Origin: Calothrix sp. NIES-2100
GTDB taxonomy: Bacteria; Cyanobacteriota; Cyanobacteriia; Cyanobacteriales; Nostocaceae
NCBI RefSeq assembly: GCF_002368195.1
Contig: NZ_AP018178.1
Span: 3,616,791 to 3,680,790, forward strand
Length of the DNA: 64,000 bases
Direction: 5' to 3'
The position numbers and the translations under genes are program-made. Of this stretch, positions 35,869 through 44,800 are shown piece after piece (within the stretch, counting starts at the first letter, position 1; every line of letters begins with the position of its first letter). The notes beneath the pieces were generated by a model. The model saw only the letters and a program-made list of their open reading frames with translations. It had not been told where the DNA came from and searched no databases.

Positions 35869-36306
35869 ATGACTGACATTAACTATCCATTACCCAAGTT
35901 TCATTTCCAAGTAGAGTGGGGCGGCAAACGCTTAGGATTCACCGAAGTTTCTGGACTCAATTTGGAAACTCAGCCCATTGAATACCGTGAAGGAAATATG
36001 AAACAATATAGCAAGCTACAGATGCCTGGAATGCAGAAGTTTGGCCCCATCACAATGAAACGGGGGACTGTCAAGGGGGACAACGAGTTTTACACTTGGT
36101 GGAATACCGTGGCTCTGAACACAATTACGCGTCGCGATCTGACGATTAGTCTCTTGAATGAGAAGCATGAGCCAGTTGTGGTTTGGAAGGTTAATCGGGC
36201 TTGGCCGACGAAGGCAACTTCCACCGATCTTAAAAGTGATGGTAACGAAGTTGCGATCGAAACCATTGAGATTGTCTACGAAGGACTCACTATTGAGAAT
36301 AAATAA
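35869..36306 (+). CDS. Inner tube protein 1 (gp19/Hcp-like)
   Basis: A 145-residue tail-tube protein of the T4 gp19 family: YPLPKFHFQVEWGG, GFTEVSGLNLETQPIEYREG, MKRGTVKGDNEFYTWW and the ending AIETIEIVYEGLTIE. It would form the hexameric rings of the inner tube that is pushed out on contraction. Only 6 bp separate it from the second tube gene, so they are co-transcribed. Confidence 0.94.
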   Translation: MTDINYPLPKFHFQVEWGGKRLGFTEVSGLNLETQPIEYREGNMKQYSKLQMPGMQKFGPITMKRGTVKGDNEFYTWWNTVALNTITRRDLTISLLNEKHEPVVVWKVNRAWPTKATSTDLKSDGNEVAIETIEIVYEGLTIENK

Positions 36307-36312
36307 TCTCTG

Positions 36313-36789
36313 ATGAAAACACCTACCTATCCTCCAGTTAGTTTCTTTTTTGAGGTCATTTTTCAAGGCGGAAAATTAGGTGAGGTAAAAACCGGATTTC
36401 AGAGCGTGACGGGACTGAGTGTAGATATGCAGACTGAGACCTTGAAGGAAGGAGGCGAAAATCGCTTTGAGCATACGCTTCCGGTGCGTAGTAAATATAC
36501 TCCACTGGTTCTCAAGCGAGGCTTAGTGAAGGACTCAAAGCTGTCGAAATGGTGCATGGATGCCATTGTTAACTTTGACATCCAGCCCATGAATATAGTG
36601 GTGCATCTCTTATATCTCAAGCGCTCCGATACCCAAAAACCCCCTGAAAAGAGCGAACCCTTAATGACTTGGAAAGTGATCAATGCTTGGCCCAAAAAGT
36701 GGTCTGTTTCAGAATTCAATGCTGAACAAAATGCGATCGCGATTGAATCGATGGAACTTAACTACAGCTATTTCGAGCCGATGAAGTAG
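36313..36789 (+). CDS. Inner tube protein 2 (baseplate-proximal gp19-like)
   Basis: A 158-residue gp19-family protein related to but distinct from the first tube protein: VSFFFEVIFQGG, FQSVTGLSVDMQTETLKEGG, VLKRGLVKD and AIESMELNYSYFEPMK. eCIS usually encode two such proteins, a bulk tube protein and an initiator ring near the baseplate (Pvc5-like), and this longer copy is probably the second. It overlaps nothing and is followed by a small DUF5908 gene. Confidence 0.92.
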   Translation: MKTPTYPPVSFFFEVIFQGGKLGEVKTGFQSVTGLSVDMQTETLKEGGENRFEHTLPVRSKYTPLVLKRGLVKDSKLSKWCMDAIVNFDIQPMNIVVHLLYLKRSDTQKPPEKSEPLMTWKVINAWPKKWSVSEFNAEQNAIAIESMELNYSYFEPMK

Positions 36790-36820
36790 CAATCATTCAA
36801 AAAATTAGGAGGGTTCTCCA

Positions 36821-36997
36821 ATGCCTCTAGAAATCCGAGAACTAGTGATCAAAGCCTCCGTCAATGATGGGGAGCAGGGACAAAACACAAATCAAGGGTC
36901 AGCACAAAGCAGCACTAATGTAAATAACCAAGCTGATATCATTGCTGCCTGCGTAGAACAGGTACTGGCAATTCTCAAAGAAAAATCGGAGCGATAA
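36821..36997 (+). CDS. DUF5908 small CIS protein (58 aa)
   Basis: A 58-residue frame with a strong ribosome binding site (AGGAGGG, 36807-36813). The N-terminus MPLEIRELVIKASVND is the hallmark of DUF5908 proteins, found between the tube and LysM/tube-adaptor genes of many eCIS loci (Pvc6 position). A polar Gln/Asn/Ser linker and a C-terminal amphipathic helix (DIIAACVEQVLAILKEK) follow. Its role is unknown; a chaperone or minor baseplate role is plausible. It lies 3 bp before the next gene. Confidence 0.85.
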   Translation: MPLEIRELVIKASVNDGEQGQNTNQGSAQSSTNVNNQADIIAACVEQVLAILKEKSER

Positions 36998-37000
36998 CTC

Positions 37001-37729
37001 ATGTTCAGCCAACCCGCCAAAACAGGTGAACTTACCAAAGTTAGGCTTGAGGCATATAAGGACGATCGCTATCAAAGCAAGATCGGGGCGTTCGATCTAC
37101 CCATCAATCCGGAGCAGTTTTCCCAACAGTGTCACATCGAATACAACCGCAGCCAAGACCAGGGTTCTCAGCACAACGATCTGAAATATAAATTCACTCG
37201 ACCGCAAGAACTTAAGCTTGACTTTACCTTGGATGGCACTGGTGTAGTCCCTGACAAGCAAAATTCTGGGAAATTTCACCGAGATGTTGTCGGGCAACTA
37301 CAGGAATTTTTCCGGTTGACCTACAAAATGAATCCTGAGACCCACAAGCCTAATTTTCTGCGTCTGTTGTGGGGGGACTTTTCTTTTGGCTACGGCGAGT
37401 ATGGCTTTAATTGTCTCCTGACCAATATCGAGATTAAATACACCCTCTTTGCTCCGGATGGTAAGCCCCTGCGAGCCGAGCTGAAAGCCACTTTTAGCAG
37501 CTATGTCGAGATGAAGCGGAGACTGCGAGAAGAAAACAAAAAATCTCCAGATCTCACCCACCAGCGCAAGGTAACAGCAGGTGACACCTTGCCCTTGATG
37601 ACTTATCGCATCTATGACGACCCATCTTATTATCTCCAGATTGCCAAAGTTAACGGTTTGGTGAATTTCCGCCGTTTAGTGACCAACTCCGATTTAAGAT
37701 TCCCACCACTAGAAAAAACGGAACCATGA
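37001..37729 (+). CDS. CIS tube/LysM-like adaptor protein (Pvc7-like)
   Basis: A 242-residue protein with the N-terminal CIS-tube domain (FDLPINPEQFSQQCHIEYN, LDFTLDGTGVV, and NFLRLLWGDFSFGYGEYGFN) and a C-terminal LysM-like tail (TAGDTLPLMTYRIYDDPSYY then IAKVNGLVNFR). Pvc7/gp53-like proteins bridge the tube, the spike and the baseplate. The stop overlaps the next start in ATGA (37726-37729), so translation is coupled with the spike gene. Confidence 0.88.
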   Translation: MFSQPAKTGELTKVRLEAYKDDRYQSKIGAFDLPINPEQFSQQCHIEYNRSQDQGSQHNDLKYKFTRPQELKLDFTLDGTGVVPDKQNSGKFHRDVVGQLQEFFRLTYKMNPETHKPNFLRLLWGDFSFGYGEYGFNCLLTNIEIKYTLFAPDGKPLRAELKATFSSYVEMKRRLREENKKSPDLTHQRKVTAGDTLPLMTYRIYDDPSYYLQIAKVNGLVNFRRLVTNSDLRFPPLEKTEP

Positions 37730-39498
37730 GCGATCTAATCATTCCGGAAAATTCGCTCTACAATGTTGCCACCTTCACGTTACTCTCTGAGGGTAAAGAC
37801 ATCACGAATGAGTATACCGTGCTTTCTCTGACGGTTAACCGAGCAGTTAACCGAGTGCCAACAGCAAAAGTTGTGCTGCGGGATGGTGCAACAGCAGAAG
37901 AAACCTTTGCAGCTAGCGAGGCTCCTGACCTGATTCCAGGTAAGGAAGTGGAAATTGCCATCGGTTACGATGGCAAGGATAAGAGGATGTTTAAAGGGCT
38001 GATTGTTAAACATGCAATTAAAGTTGGTGCAAATGGTGATTCTCTACTCATCCTCGATTGCAAAGATGTTGCCACAAAGTTAACCATCGGTCGCCACAGT
38101 AGATACTTTACTGAAGTTAAAGACAGCGATGCCATTGCACAAATTATCAGCAGTTACAGTGGTATATCCTCAAAAGTGGAAGCTACCAAGGTCAAGCATC
38201 CAGAAATTGTCCAATACTACGCTACTGATTGGGACTTTATTCTGTCACGGGCACAGATAAATGGGCAGATTGTGCTTGCGGATAAAGGCAAATTGCAGGT
38301 GAAAGCCCCAAACACCAGTGGTAGTCCTTTAGTTACCCTGACTTATGGTGGGAACTTACTGGAGTTTGAAGCGGAAATGGATGCTAGAAACCAGTATCAA
38401 GCTGTAAAAGCAACGGCTTGGAGCTATACCGATCAGACATTGGTTGAGGAAGAAGGGAGCGAGCCAAACATCGATAAACAGGGCAATTTGTCAGGTAAGA
38501 CATTGGCTAATGCGATCGCTCTCAGCACCTGGGAACTACGTCACAGTGGTCGAATACAACAGCCAGAACTCAAAGCCTGGGCTGATGCTCAACTGCTGAA
38601 AAGTCGGTTAGCCAAGATTCAAGGACGGGTAAAGACCGTCGGTTACCCCGATGCCAAACCTGATGCCTTAATTGAACTCAAAGGGTTAGGTAAACGCTTC
38701 AATGGGTTAGCCTACGTCTCCGGTGTTCGGCACGAGATGATTGGCGGAGCCTGGTATACCCATATGCAGCTTGGTTTTGCACCTCAGTGGTTTTACCAGG
38801 AAACAGACATCGTAGATAAACAAGCATCAGGGCTACTTCCTGGTGTCAACGGCTTACAAATTGGGGTGGTGGTGCAGTTGCAGGGTGACCCCAACGGCGA
38901 AGACCGAATCTTAGTCAAAGCGCCGATTATTGACTCTCAAAGCGAGGGAATATGGTCTCGGATTGCCACCTTAGATGCGGGGAAAAATCGCGGTTCCTTT
39001 TTTCGTCCCGAAATTGGCGACGAAGTTATCCTGGGCTTTCTCAACGACGATCCCCGCGACCCTATCGTACTGGGGATGCTCAACAGCAGTGCTAAGCCAG
39101 CACCCCTAAAAGCTGCTGACGAGAATCATCACAAGGGCTTTTTTACCCGTTCTCAAATGAAAGTCAGCTTTGATGACGAAAAGAAAATCATCACCTTAGA
39201 AACACCAGGAGGTAACAAAATTATCATCTCCGACGAGGATAAGGGTATTACCTTGAAAGACCAAAACGGCAATACCATGACTATGAACGATCGCGGTATC
39301 ACCATGAAAAGTCCCAAAGACATCACCCTAGAGGCTACAGGGAAGCTGACGCTGAAAGCAACACAGGATACCAGTATTGAGGGTTTGAATGTGAATGCTA
39401 AAGCCAATGCTCAATTTAAAGCTGAAGGTAATGCTGGGGCTGAAGTTTCGACAGGTGCGATCGCGGTGTTGAAAGGCTCGTTAGTACAGATTAATTAA
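37726..39498 (+). CDS. VgrG-like spike protein (Pvc8-like)
   Basis: A 590-residue spike. The N-terminal part has gp27-like barrels (ATFTLLSEGKDITNEYTVLS and IAIGYDGKDKRMFKGLIVKH), the middle an OB-fold region (LPGVNGLQIGVVVQLQGDPN, IWSRIATLDAGKNRGSFFRP, EIGDEVILGFLNDDPRDPIV), and the C-terminal part a beta-helix of gp5/VgrG type (MTMNDRGITMKSPKDITLEA and alternating K/A/T repeats). It would form the trimeric puncturing needle to which the PAAR tip binds. No extra effector domain is fused. Confidence 0.93.
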   Translation: MSDLIIPENSLYNVATFTLLSEGKDITNEYTVLSLTVNRAVNRVPTAKVVLRDGATAEETFAASEAPDLIPGKEVEIAIGYDGKDKRMFKGLIVKHAIKVGANGDSLLILDCKDVATKLTIGRHSRYFTEVKDSDAIAQIISSYSGISSKVEATKVKHPEIVQYYATDWDFILSRAQINGQIVLADKGKLQVKAPNTSGSPLVTLTYGGNLLEFEAEMDARNQYQAVKATAWSYTDQTLVEEEGSEPNIDKQGNLSGKTLANAIALSTWELRHSGRIQQPELKAWADAQLLKSRLAKIQGRVKTVGYPDAKPDALIELKGLGKRFNGLAYVSGVRHEMIGGAWYTHMQLGFAPQWFYQETDIVDKQASGLLPGVNGLQIGVVVQLQGDPNGEDRILVKAPIIDSQSEGIWSRIATLDAGKNRGSFFRPEIGDEVILGFLNDDPRDPIVLGMLNSSAKPAPLKAADENHHKGFFTRSQMKVSFDDEKKIITLETPGGNKIIISDEDKGITLKDQNGNTMTMNDRGITMKSPKDITLEATGKLTLKATQDTSIEGLNVNAKANAQFKAEGNAGAEVSTGAIAVLKGSLVQIN

Positions 39499-39541
39499 TG
39501 GATAAACCGAACCATTAATTCTACTCAAAAAGGAAAAACCT

Positions 39542-39835
39542 ATGGGAAAACCTGCTGCTCGCCTCACTGATATGCATGTCTGTCCAATGGTAACTGGGGT
39601 TGTCCCCCATGTTGGCGGCCCGATCGTAAGTCCAGGAGTACCAAATGTCTTAATTGCTGGGATACCAGCCGCTGTAGTGGGTGATACATGCACCTGTACT
39701 GGGCCACCAGATGCCATCATCCTGGGATCGACAACCGTGACGATCGGGGGAAAACCCGCCGCTCGGATTGGAGATACCACATCTCACGGAGGCTCGATTG
39801 TGTTAGGAGCATTCACCGTACTGATCGGAGGCTGA
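39542..39835 (+). CDS. PAAR-repeat tip protein
   Basis: A 97-residue PAAR protein: MGKPAARLTDMHVCP at the start, PIVSPGVPNVLIAGIPAAVV and a second PAAR block GGKPAARIGDTTSHGGSIVL then FTVLIGG. His and Cys residues for the metal at the apex are present (H12, C14, C55-C57 region, H91). It sharpens the VgrG spike. A purine-rich ribosome binding site precedes it. A TnpB element begins within about 20 bp of its stop, but the protein appears complete. Confidence 0.94.
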   Translation: MGKPAARLTDMHVCPMVTGVVPHVGGPIVSPGVPNVLIAGIPAAVVGDTCTCTGPPDAIILGSTTVTIGGKPAARIGDTTSHGGSIVLGAFTVLIGG

Positions 39836-39852
39836 CGTGACAACTTTCACCG

Positions 39853-41112
39853 CTAATTGCAAGCAATGTAGCGGGAGCATCTCAAATTCACAAATGAGAC
39901 TTGCTGCTTCACGGGCTGACTATTGTCTAAGCCTCCACAGCCAGAAATCGGTAGTCCAACCGATCCACGCTTTAAAAGATTCAATGCGCTGTTCCAATCG
40001 CGGTCAATGACCAATCCACACGAACAACTATGAACACGAATGAAGAGAGTTTTTTCGACCCTCTCACCACAACTCGAACAATTAATACTCGTACCTCTAG
40101 GGTCAACCCCAAGTGTCAGCTTGCCGCGTTTTACCGCTACTGCTTGCATAATTTGGAGGAACGCGCTCCAGGCAACATCTAGTATTGATTTAGCTAGTCG
40201 TGTTCTAGCTAATCCTCTAATGTTCAAGTTTTCAAAAACAATTAAGTCATAAGAGTTAACCAACCAATGAGCGACATGATAATGAAATTCTTTTCTTTGC
40301 CTTGCAACGTGCAAGTGAAGCCTAGCTACCTTGTTAGATTGCTTCTGGTAATTTTTAGACCCTTTGACCTTACGAGCAAGTTGGCGTTGAATACGTGCTA
40401 ATTTTGATTGTGCCTTGCGATAATACTGCGGCACTTCAATACTTTCTCCATCAGCAGTAGTCAAAAATTTCTCTAACCCGACATCTATACCTGTGGCAGA
40501 CTTAATTTCATCAACAGATAAAGAATCAGGAACAGTTTTATCTTCTAAAGAAAAACTGACATACCAACCATCAGCTTTACTTAAAATTGTTGCTTGTTTA
40601 ATCTCGAAACCATCTGGAATCGGACGATGCAAGATAACCTCGACTTCACCAATCTTGGATAATTTAAGAATATTACTTACCAGATGTGCGCCAGCTTTGG
40701 GTGAATTAACACGCGGGAAAGTAAATGAACTTATATCACCACGCTTTTTAAAACGTGGTTTTCCTCCCTTTTTACCCTTCTTATCAGGTGTTAGCCATCG
40801 TTTCCACGCCTTGTCCAATCTCATCAGGTTTTGTTGTTGGCAGTCGGCATAGATGTTTTTGTAGTCGGGGAATAGTTCTTTAGTCCGTTTGAGGTCACTT
40901 GCTTGTGTGTAGTAATCTGCTTTCTCTGGTATCTCCCCAATTGGTTCAGAAACTAAGCTGCATCGGTCTATCCGTGACCTTGTACGCATTAGCCAGTCAA
41001 GTCTTTCCCCTAGCGCGTAGTTCCAATGACGACGCAGCAACTCTCCCCAAGTCTCAAGAATGATAACTTGTTCGGGAGTGGGGTTGAGTTTGAACTGGTA
41101 AGTTAGTAGCAT
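39853..41112 (-). CDS. tnpB: TnpB RNA-guided endonuclease
   Basis: A 419-residue TnpB from the ATG at 41112 (MLLTYQFKLNPTPEQ); the frame is open upstream to 41160, but that part overlaps the divergent gene. The N-terminal HTH_OrfB region is complete. The RuvC residues are in place: Asp in GIDVGLEKF, Glu in VFENLNIRGLA and Asp in DRDWNSALN. The zinc finger has CSSCG and a CSCG second half. TnpB cleaves DNA guided by an omega-RNA encoded at its own 3' end plus flanking sequence, which favours retention of the element. Here that 3' end faces the PAAR gene. All catalytic residues are intact, so it may be active. Confidence 0.92.
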   Translation of the reverse strand: MLLTYQFKLNPTPEQVIILETWGELLRRHWNYALGERLDWLMRTRSRIDRCSLVSEPIGEIPEKADYYTQASDLKRTKELFPDYKNIYADCQQQNLMRLDKAWKRWLTPDKKGKKGGKPRFKKRGDISSFTFPRVNSPKAGAHLVSNILKLSKIGEVEVILHRPIPDGFEIKQATILSKADGWYVSFSLEDKTVPDSLSVDEIKSATGIDVGLEKFLTTADGESIEVPQYYRKAQSKLARIQRQLARKVKGSKNYQKQSNKVARLHLHVARQRKEFHYHVAHWLVNSYDLIVFENLNIRGLARTRLAKSILDVAWSAFLQIMQAVAVKRGKLTLGVDPRGTSINCSSCGERVEKTLFIRVHSCSCGLVIDRDWNSALNLLKRGSVGLPISGCGGLDNSQPVKQQVSFVNLRCSRYIACN

Positions 41113-41146
41113 ATAACTATTGTACAGCATTAATCCGTACTTTTGT

Positions 41147-41287
41147 ATGACTACTCGCATAGATATTAGACTCCCAGAGCAAGAGTTGGAAATATTAAAA
41201 ACCTACTGCCAACAACAAGATAGAACTCAAACAGAGGTAATTCGTGAATTTATCCGTAGTCTTAGAAAGAAAATCAAAAACCAATGA
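41147..41287 (+). CDS. Small ribbon-helix-helix (CopG/Arc-like) protein, 46 aa
   Basis: A 46-residue frame divergent from tnpB, with a shared 34-bp promoter gap. The sequence TTRIDIRLPEQELEILKTYC followed by RTQTEVIREFIRSLRKK has the beta-strand and two-helix pattern of a CopG/Arc-type repressor. Its place next to tnpB suggests that it autoregulates the element; this is inference. The start codon lies just upstream of tnpB's alternative starts, which argues for the shorter tnpB start chosen here. Confidence 0.7.
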   Translation: MTTRIDIRLPEQELEILKTYCQQQDRTQTEVIREFIRSLRKKIKNQ

Positions 41288-41290
41288 ATT

Positions 41291-41354
41291 GGCAATTATC
41301 GGGGTATCGTTAGCGAAGCGGTAGCGAGGAACGAGCGTCACCCCAATAATTGCC
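41291..41354. repeat. Inverted repeat (15-bp arms, 34-bp loop)
   Basis: GGCAATTATCGGGGT and ACCCCAATAATTGCC are inverted with one mismatch, separated by a GAAGCGGTAGCGAGGAACGA-type loop. It lies immediately after the RHH gene and 45 bp before the gp25 start. It could be a terminator-like structure, the end of the mobile element or a separate MITE-like insertion. Confidence 0.55.
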
Positions 41355-41398
41355 CTCCTATCCCCCATCACCGCCAATTGGAGTACCCGGAGCCTGAC

Positions 41399-41878
41399 AT
41401 GGAAAACAACGACAAAGCCTTCTTGGGAACTGGTTGGGGATTTCCTCCCACCTTTTATACAGCATCAGGAAGTGTGCAACTAGTGAGTGCGGAAGACGAT
41501 ATCTGTGAGAGCTTGCAAATTCTGTTATCCACCAGCCTGGGAGAACGAGTGATGCAGCCAAGCTACGGTTGTAATCTGCAAAATTTTCTCTTTGAACCTC
41601 TCAGCCCCACCATAACCAGCAGTATCAAAGAACAACTGCGTACTTCTATTCTTTATCACGAACCGCGTATTCTGCTCAACGGGCTAGACCTTAGCCTTGA
41701 TGAACAATTACAGGGGCGCGTGAATCTCACCATAGATTACACAATTATTAATACTAATTCTCGCTTTAATTTGGTCTATCCCTTCTACCTGGAAGAAAGT
41801 ACTGGTAGCCTGCTTCCAGGTGCTAGCACAGGTGAAGTCCCTGTTAGGCTGCAAGTAGAGAGCATCTCCAATGTTTGA
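41399..41878 (+). CDS. Baseplate wedge protein, gp25-like (Pvc9)
   Basis: A 159-residue GPW/gp25-family protein: FLGTGWGFPPTF, VSAEDDICESLQILLSTSLG and ERVMQPSYGCNLQNFLFEP are typical. A longer frame with a TTG start at 41378 exists, but the ATG at 41399 has a GGAG ribosome binding site at 41388-41391. gp25 contacts the sheath and starts sheath polymerisation on the baseplate. The C-terminal ~25 residues (STGSLLPGASTGEVP) are an extension. Because the TnpB element lies just upstream, its promoter or read-through past the element is needed for expression. Confidence 0.92.
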   Translation: MENNDKAFLGTGWGFPPTFYTASGSVQLVSAEDDICESLQILLSTSLGERVMQPSYGCNLQNFLFEPLSPTITSSIKEQLRTSILYHEPRILLNGLDLSLDEQLQGRVNLTIDYTIINTNSRFNLVYPFYLEESTGSLLPGASTGEVPVRLQVESISNV

Positions 41879-41896
41879 TTTTCAGTCCCCAAACCC

Positions 41897-44800
41897 ATGA
41901 ACATCCGCCGCGAGCCACCGAAAAATCCATTAATCCGCGATGGTGTGAGCCAGGATCAGCGAGAGATTCCAGCCCTATCACCCGATTATGTCAAGGTTGA
42001 CGAGGGCGATTTGGCTGATTTTCTGGTCTTTGCTCACAAACTTAGTCAGCGAGTTAGTTACTACGACACCGAGAATAAAAATTACTATGAAGATAAGAAC
42101 AAAAAATTTGTGCCGTATTCTTGGCAAGAATTTTTTGCTGGTAGCACTCCCGTGCAGATCGCCTTGATTAGTAAAACCCGTCCTGAAAAAGTTAAAGACG
42201 ACTATACAGCAAATTTAGATAATTTTCTAAAAAATCGGTTGCCTGAGACTCTGAAGCCGATAATAGCTACCTGGCATAACCTTTTGCAGCAAATCTGGGA
42301 TTGGCATCGGCATTTGGAAGCCTATACTTCCCTAAAGTCTACGATTAAAGGATTGGTGCAAACAAATCTGAGGGAAGCTCTCAAGAGAATACAGTCTTTT
42401 GAACAAATAGCTCAGGAATCGTCAATAAAGTTTTATCAAGATTTTGCTCAGGAATTTGATCTGCAAATTAGTTCACAAGTAGAGACTGCCCAAATACTTT
42501 TGCTTGGGACAATCCCAGAAGCCCGAGCAGAATTAGACGTTGTATTTCAGACGCTATTTCAAAATTACCGCCAGATCATCCAACTGGCTCCTAAATATCT
42601 CCGCGATAGCCTGAAAAACCGACAGGATCATCCGCCCCACCTATCTTTATATTTTGCTTTTTGGGAGGTGATGCAACCAGCCAGAGATGACCTGAATCGC
42701 ATGACCCAGAGACACCTTGACTTTTTCTATCGTCAAGTGCTGCACCTAAGCGATCGCCCAGCTGAACCAGACCATGCTCACTTAATCTTTGAACTGGCTA
42801 AATCACAAACAGAATATAAGCTAGATGGAGAAACTCGCCTAATCGCAGGTATTGATGCTAGTGGTGTTGAGCTATCTTACAAACTGGATAGCGAAACTGT
42901 CATCCACAAAGCCCAAATAGCTAGTCTGAAAGGGTTATTTTTAAACTCACAAGAAATTGCTAGTGGTCAGGAACCAAAAAATCTGTTGGGTTTGCACATC
43001 TCTCCCCAGGTTAACTCATTTGATGGTAAAGGTGGGGATTTTCCCAAAGAACAAGCAGTTAAAGCATGGTTGCCTTTTGGCGATCAAAAACGCGATCGCG
43101 GGAAGTTAGGATTAGCGATCGCCTCAAATATTTTTTATCTGCGGGAAGGAAGCCGTACCCTAGTTTTTACCCTGACTTTTGACAAAGCACCTGTAACGCT
43201 GAAAACCAGCGATTTAGCGAATATTTTTACTGTTGATTTTAGTGGTAAAAAAGGCTGGATAAAAGGGGAAATTCTCCCATCCCAAACTAGCGAAACCAGT
43301 CTAGAAGGTCAAATCCTCAAATTGGCAGTGAATCTTGGCGCTGACAAGGAACCAATCGAGATTTACCATCCCGAACTAGATGGAGCGAAACTCTCGATCA
43401 ATCAAGCCGTGGCGAGATTGCAATTACAAGATGAGGTGCTAGTAAATGGTTTATCTGCTTATAGTTATTTTCGCAATCTCAAACTCACCGGGTTAACTAT
43501 CAGTACAAAGGAAATAGAAGTCCGTGATTTGGTGTTGCAAAATGATTTATCCATTATCAATCCCACAAAACCTTTTCAACCCTTTGGTGTCAGCCCAAAA
43601 GTAGGGGCAACTTTTTATGTAGGAAGTAAGGAGGTTTTTCAGAAAAATCTTTCTGTACTCAAAATTAAAATTTTATGGCAAGGATTACCTACTGATTTAT
43701 CTACTCATTATCGTGGGTATTATCTAGAGGGAGAAGCAAATTCGCCTAACTTTAAGAATTTTGCGGCAAAGGTGGAGCGACTCACTCACCGCACTTGGTC
43801 ATCAGAAAGTTTACCTAATGACTACAACCTTTTTGAGCCATCAGATGAGGATTATCGCATTCTTGCAGACAGGACAGCTTCCCAAACACCTATACCTGGC
43901 GATCAAATTGACAACTTAACTAGCTTTAATCTACAAACCGATGCTGGTTTCTTGCGTTTCGTACTCAAGCAGAGTTTTCTACACGATGAGTTTGCTCCTA
44001 AATATACCATCCAAACATTAGCCTCAGCGAAAAATTTTCAGGCTGGGGAATATGTGAATCAAGCTGTTTATGAAGTGGTGACAGTTGACGACAAACAAAA
44101 GAAAACCTCCACCTTCAAACGATGGCGGACTGGTGATGATGATTTACCAAAAAATAAAAATGTCGCACCTATTACAATCAACGAACCTTATACACCTGTA
44201 ATTCAGGAAATTTCTCTCAAATACACAGCAATAGCAGAGCAAAAGGATTGCACGCTATTCCATCTTTACCCATTTGCGGGGTTTGCTCCTTGGGATGAGC
44301 AACAACCAGATTTTTTACCGCAATTTATTAATGAGGGCGAATTACTGATCGGATTGGAAAACCTCGATCCACCTACGGCGTTACCGTTGCTGTTTCAGGT
44401 GCTGGAAGAAAGTGCAGACACAAATTTGGCAAGGGTAAATGTAGATTGGTACTACCTTAAAGATAATCACTGGATATCCCTGAGCGATCGCATCGTCAGC
44501 GATTTTACTAATGGGTTAATTAGTTCTGGTATCATCAACTTGGGGATTCCCGGGGATATTAGCAAAAACAATACTATCCTTGACCCAAATTTACACTGGA
44601 TTAAAGCCAGTGTGAAATCAGGTAGTCGAGCTATTTGTCAAATTATTGGTGTCCATACCCAAGCTGCACGGGTAACTTTTTTTGATGTCGGTAACGATCC
44701 CAACCATTTAGCCACCCCTTTACCATCGGGTGCGATCGCCAAATTAGCTGTCCCCACAGCAGCAATCAAAAAAATTGAGCAACCCTATAATTCCTTTGGT

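Larger units (their letters stand above)
39836..41290. mobile_element. IS200/IS605-type element (tnpB plus small RHH gene, no tnpA)
   Basis: The ~1.45-kb segment between the PAAR and gp25 genes holds tnpB on the minus strand and a divergent 46-residue ribbon-helix-helix gene. No TnpA (HUH transposase) gene is present, so it is non-autonomous. Exact ends are not visible. The end adjoining PAAR must fall within about 20 bp of the PAAR stop, and the other near the inverted repeat at 41291-41354. It interrupts an otherwise continuous eCIS operon, in the orientation opposite to it. Confidence 0.75.
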
